Shown here in pieces: positions 5,317-6,946 of a stretch of 6,946 nucleotides of DNA. A model generated the notes under the pieces. That model was not told the origin of the DNA. It ran no database searches and saw only the letters and a program-made list of their open reading frames with translations. Origin of the DNA: Anaerolineae bacterium (GTDB lineage: Bacteria; Chloroflexota; Anaerolineae; 4572-78; NAK82); contig JAUVRU010000108.1 of the NCBI GenBank assembly GCA_030597485.1, positions 1-6,946 on the forward strand. Reading direction: 5' to 3'. Position numbers and translations under genes: made by a program. Every line of letters starts with the position of its first letter. Position 1 is the first letter of the stretch.

Positions 5317-6946
5317 AAGGGATGTTCGCGATTCTCCTGAACCTGGCCAATGGCAGCAGGGTGCCTTCGTCAATCGGGGCCGGGCCTTCGCCAGCTCGCA
5401 CGATGGGAAGCCGGGCGGCCACGTCCCACGGATCGTTGCCGCTCACTACTGCCACCCCGTATCCGAATTGGGTCCGGTCGCCGGCCCACCAGGGGAAGGT
5501 ATTGGCCGGCAGGCGTACGGTCTCCCCCGGCTCCCAGCGACTGGTGGGCCACCACACTGTCAATGGTTGCTGGTACAGGGTGGCCCCTACCGGCAAGCCG
5601 GTCTCATCCAGCAGGAAGATGGCGATCAAGTAGTCCTCAGCTGGGGGTTCCAACACGCGCCAATACAGTGTCAGCAAGGGCTCATCCTCGCGGTCGGCGT
5701 AGGAACGGGCGGTCTCGAAGGCGACCAGTTGCAGCGCATCACCGAAGGTAGCGTCCACCGGGGTGGCATCCCCGGGCGGATTGGCATAGATGAAGTCGAA
5801 GAACTCGGGCGAGGTGGGGACCCGGGGCGCCCCGCGTTGCAGCAGCAGATACCCGTCTTGTGAAGCAATCGGCCCCACTGTCAGGTCGAAAGACATATCT
5901 GCCAGCAGCTGTTCCTGGGCACCGTTGCGGTTCACAAAAGCCGGGTGGGATACGTCCAGCAGGAAGTAGTCCGCTCGTTCGTCGAAGGGGCCTTGCCATA
6001 CTTGGACCCAGGGACGGCGGGCCACCAACGGGATCAGTTCCGCCTGAGCCACCACCGGTGCCTCGGGGGGGATGGAGGCTGCCAGGGCGTCACCCACCTG
6101 CTGATGGGCCGTGACCTGTGGCCAGTGGAAGGGCCGTGCCAATGGCGAGTAACCACGAAAATGATGATAAACGACTGACGCCAACAACATAACGAGGACG
6201 ACGATCATCACCGCGTTGCGGCGAGTGAGGGATATGGCAGGGCGGCGGCCGTGGCCGTACCTCTCGATCAAGCCTGACAGTCGCGCCGCCCCGTCTATCG
6301 CTGCCAGCATCAAGAACGGAATGGCTGGGGCGGCGTAGTGGTACGTTTCCAGACGATGCATGTTGGGGTTTTCGCTGAGGAGGGTGATGGCCAAAGTGGG
6401 AGCGGCCGCGACCAAAAAGGGCCACCCGATCAAGGGCACCAGGGCCAGCGGCAAGGTCAGCATCCCTATCCCCCGAATCACGTCTGGCGATGTTACCAAT
6501 GCTGCTACCTTGCCGGGCATACGAAATGGCGAGAGGAGGATCTCCAGTGGTGTGTCGCCCAGCCCGGTGAAAAAACCGAGATAGGCTGACTGCTCGCCTC
6601 CGGGTCGGCTGGCCGGGATGATGACGTACACGGCCACATAGAACCAGGCCAAACCGACGATGCTCAGAGCCAGGCCGGGTCGCCAGCGGCGGCGCAGCAG
6701 CAACAGATACAGCCCGAACACGAAGACGTTCAGCGAGATGTCTTCCTTGGTGCCTAGCGCCAGCAGGAAGAACAGCCCGCTCAAACAGATCTGCCATCGG
6801 GTTGCGGTGGCCCCTTTCGAGGGTACATGGGGGCCAATGGGGGGCTTCGTCCACAGGCCGCGCCGATCATCACTTGTGATCAGTGCCCGATCCAGGAAGT
6901 ACAGCGCGGAGAGCATTAGCGTTGGTGCCAGGCCAACCGCGTGGAA
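5306..6946 (-). CDS. DUF2079-family membrane protein, N-terminus beyond window edge
   Basis: The frame stays open to base 6946, so the gene is partial at its 5' end. Counted from the ATG at 6916 there are 536 residues; ten more codons upstream encode FHAVGLAPTL. That stretch matches the FHP-then-hydrophobic segment found inside DUF2079 proteins, so the ATG is internal. DUF2079-like traits are ALGTKEDISLNVFVFGLYLLL (about 53-73), WFYVAVYVIIP (91-101), a long L-P-L-A-L-V-P-L-I-G-W-P segment (155-166), HRLETYHYAAPAIPFL (187-202), a last membrane segment (235-250), then a soluble part ending in ADYFLLD (315-321). DUF2079 is a multi-spanning family of unknown function, often grouped with GT-C-like enzymes. 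Here it carries an extra C-terminal domain at about 388-530 resembling those of the next gene. Its TAA overlaps the next start, which indicates one operon. Confidence 0.8.
   Translation of the reverse strand, partial: FHAVGLAPTLMLSALYFLDRALITSDDRRGLWTKPPIGPHVPSKGATATRWQICLSGLFFLLALGTKEDISLNVFVFGLYLLLLRRRWRPGLALSIVGLAWFYVAVYVIIPASRPGGEQSAYLGFFTGLGDTPLEILLSPFRMPGKVAALVTSPDVIRGIGMLTLPLALVPLIGWPFLVAAAPTLAITLLSENPNMHRLETYHYAAPAIPFLMLAAIDGAARLSGLIERYGHGRRPAISLTRRNAVMIVVLVMLLASVVYHHFRGYSPLARPFHWPQVTAHQQVGDALAASIPPEAPVVAQAELIPLVARRPWVQVWQGPFDERADYFLLDVSHPAFVNRNGAQEQLLADMSFDLTVGPIASQDGYLLLQRGAPRVPTSPEFFDFIYANPPGDATPVDATFGDALQLVAFETARSYADREDEPLLTLYWRVLEPPAEDYLIAIFLLDETGLPVGATLYQQPLTVWWPTSRWEPGETVRLPANTFPWWAGDRTQFGYGVAVVSGNDPWDVAARLPIVRAGEGPAPIDEGTLLPLARFRRIANIPYAR
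5327..5755 (-). other. beta-sandwich-like domain at the end of the DUF2079-like protein
   Basis: Residues about 388-530 show FGDALQLVAFE, LLTLYWRVLEPPAEDYLIAIFL and PTSRWEPGETVRLP. These match, in order and spacing, the FGDEIRLVGYD, PPAADYTLLVEM and PTSTWATGQAV of copy 2 in the neighbouring protein. A fourth copy of the same domain in the operon is the simplest reading. Confidence 0.6.

Noticed and set aside
5317..5373. Longer N-terminus of the DUF2723-like protein from TTG at 5373
   Set aside because: It has no ribosome binding site, overlaps the upstream gene by 68 bases, and the added 19 residues are not membrane-like. The ATG at 5316 sits better before the first membrane segment.
6914..6916. 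ATG at 6916 as the start of the DUF2079-like gene
   Set aside because: The frame stays open to the window edge and the upstream codons encode a conserved-looking family segment, so this Met is internal.

Overview
All recognisable genes in this window lie on the minus strand, so transcription runs from high to low coordinates. The sequence is GC-rich. The mix of a DUF2079-like and a DUF2723-like membrane protein, a short G-rich tandem repeat and a Qng1-like protein suggests a Chloroflexota-type bacterium (Anaerolineae or Caldilineae and relatives). That assignment is inference from gene content; there is no rRNA or other phylogenetic marker here.

Right half (6946 down to 2377): two large membrane proteins whose genes overlap by 11 bases. 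The first is a DUF2079-family protein whose N-terminus lies beyond the window edge. The second is a DUF2723-family (GT-C-fold-like) protein of about 979 residues. Both carry the same kind of beta-sandwich-like domain after their membrane part: one copy in the first protein and three tandem copies in the second. They look like a co-transcribed pair working at the cell surface, probably in glycan or polyisoprenyl-linked sugar transfer, but no substrate can be read from the sequence.

Middle (2376 down to 2008): a 369-base gap with no gene. It holds eight in-phase copies of a 15-bp repeat that abut the stop codon of the DUF2723 gene, a hairpin using the last unit, and a plausible sigma70-type promoter for the downstream pair.

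Left third (2007 down to 79): a complete HAD-IIA (NagD-like) phosphatase gene, a 141-base gap, then a 340-residue protein. This last protein aligns by eye, over most of its length, with the queuosine-5'-phosphate N-glycosylase family (Qng1, DUF2419) and the wider HhH-GPD glycosylase fold. Unlike Qng1 proteins known to me, it ends in an eight-cysteine tail resembling the iron-sulfur module of endonuclease III and MutY. It is the most interesting object in the window. A phosphatase beside a nucleotide or nucleic-acid glycosylase hints at base salvage or repair, but this is a hypothesis. The last 78 bases beyond it hold only a small direct repeat.
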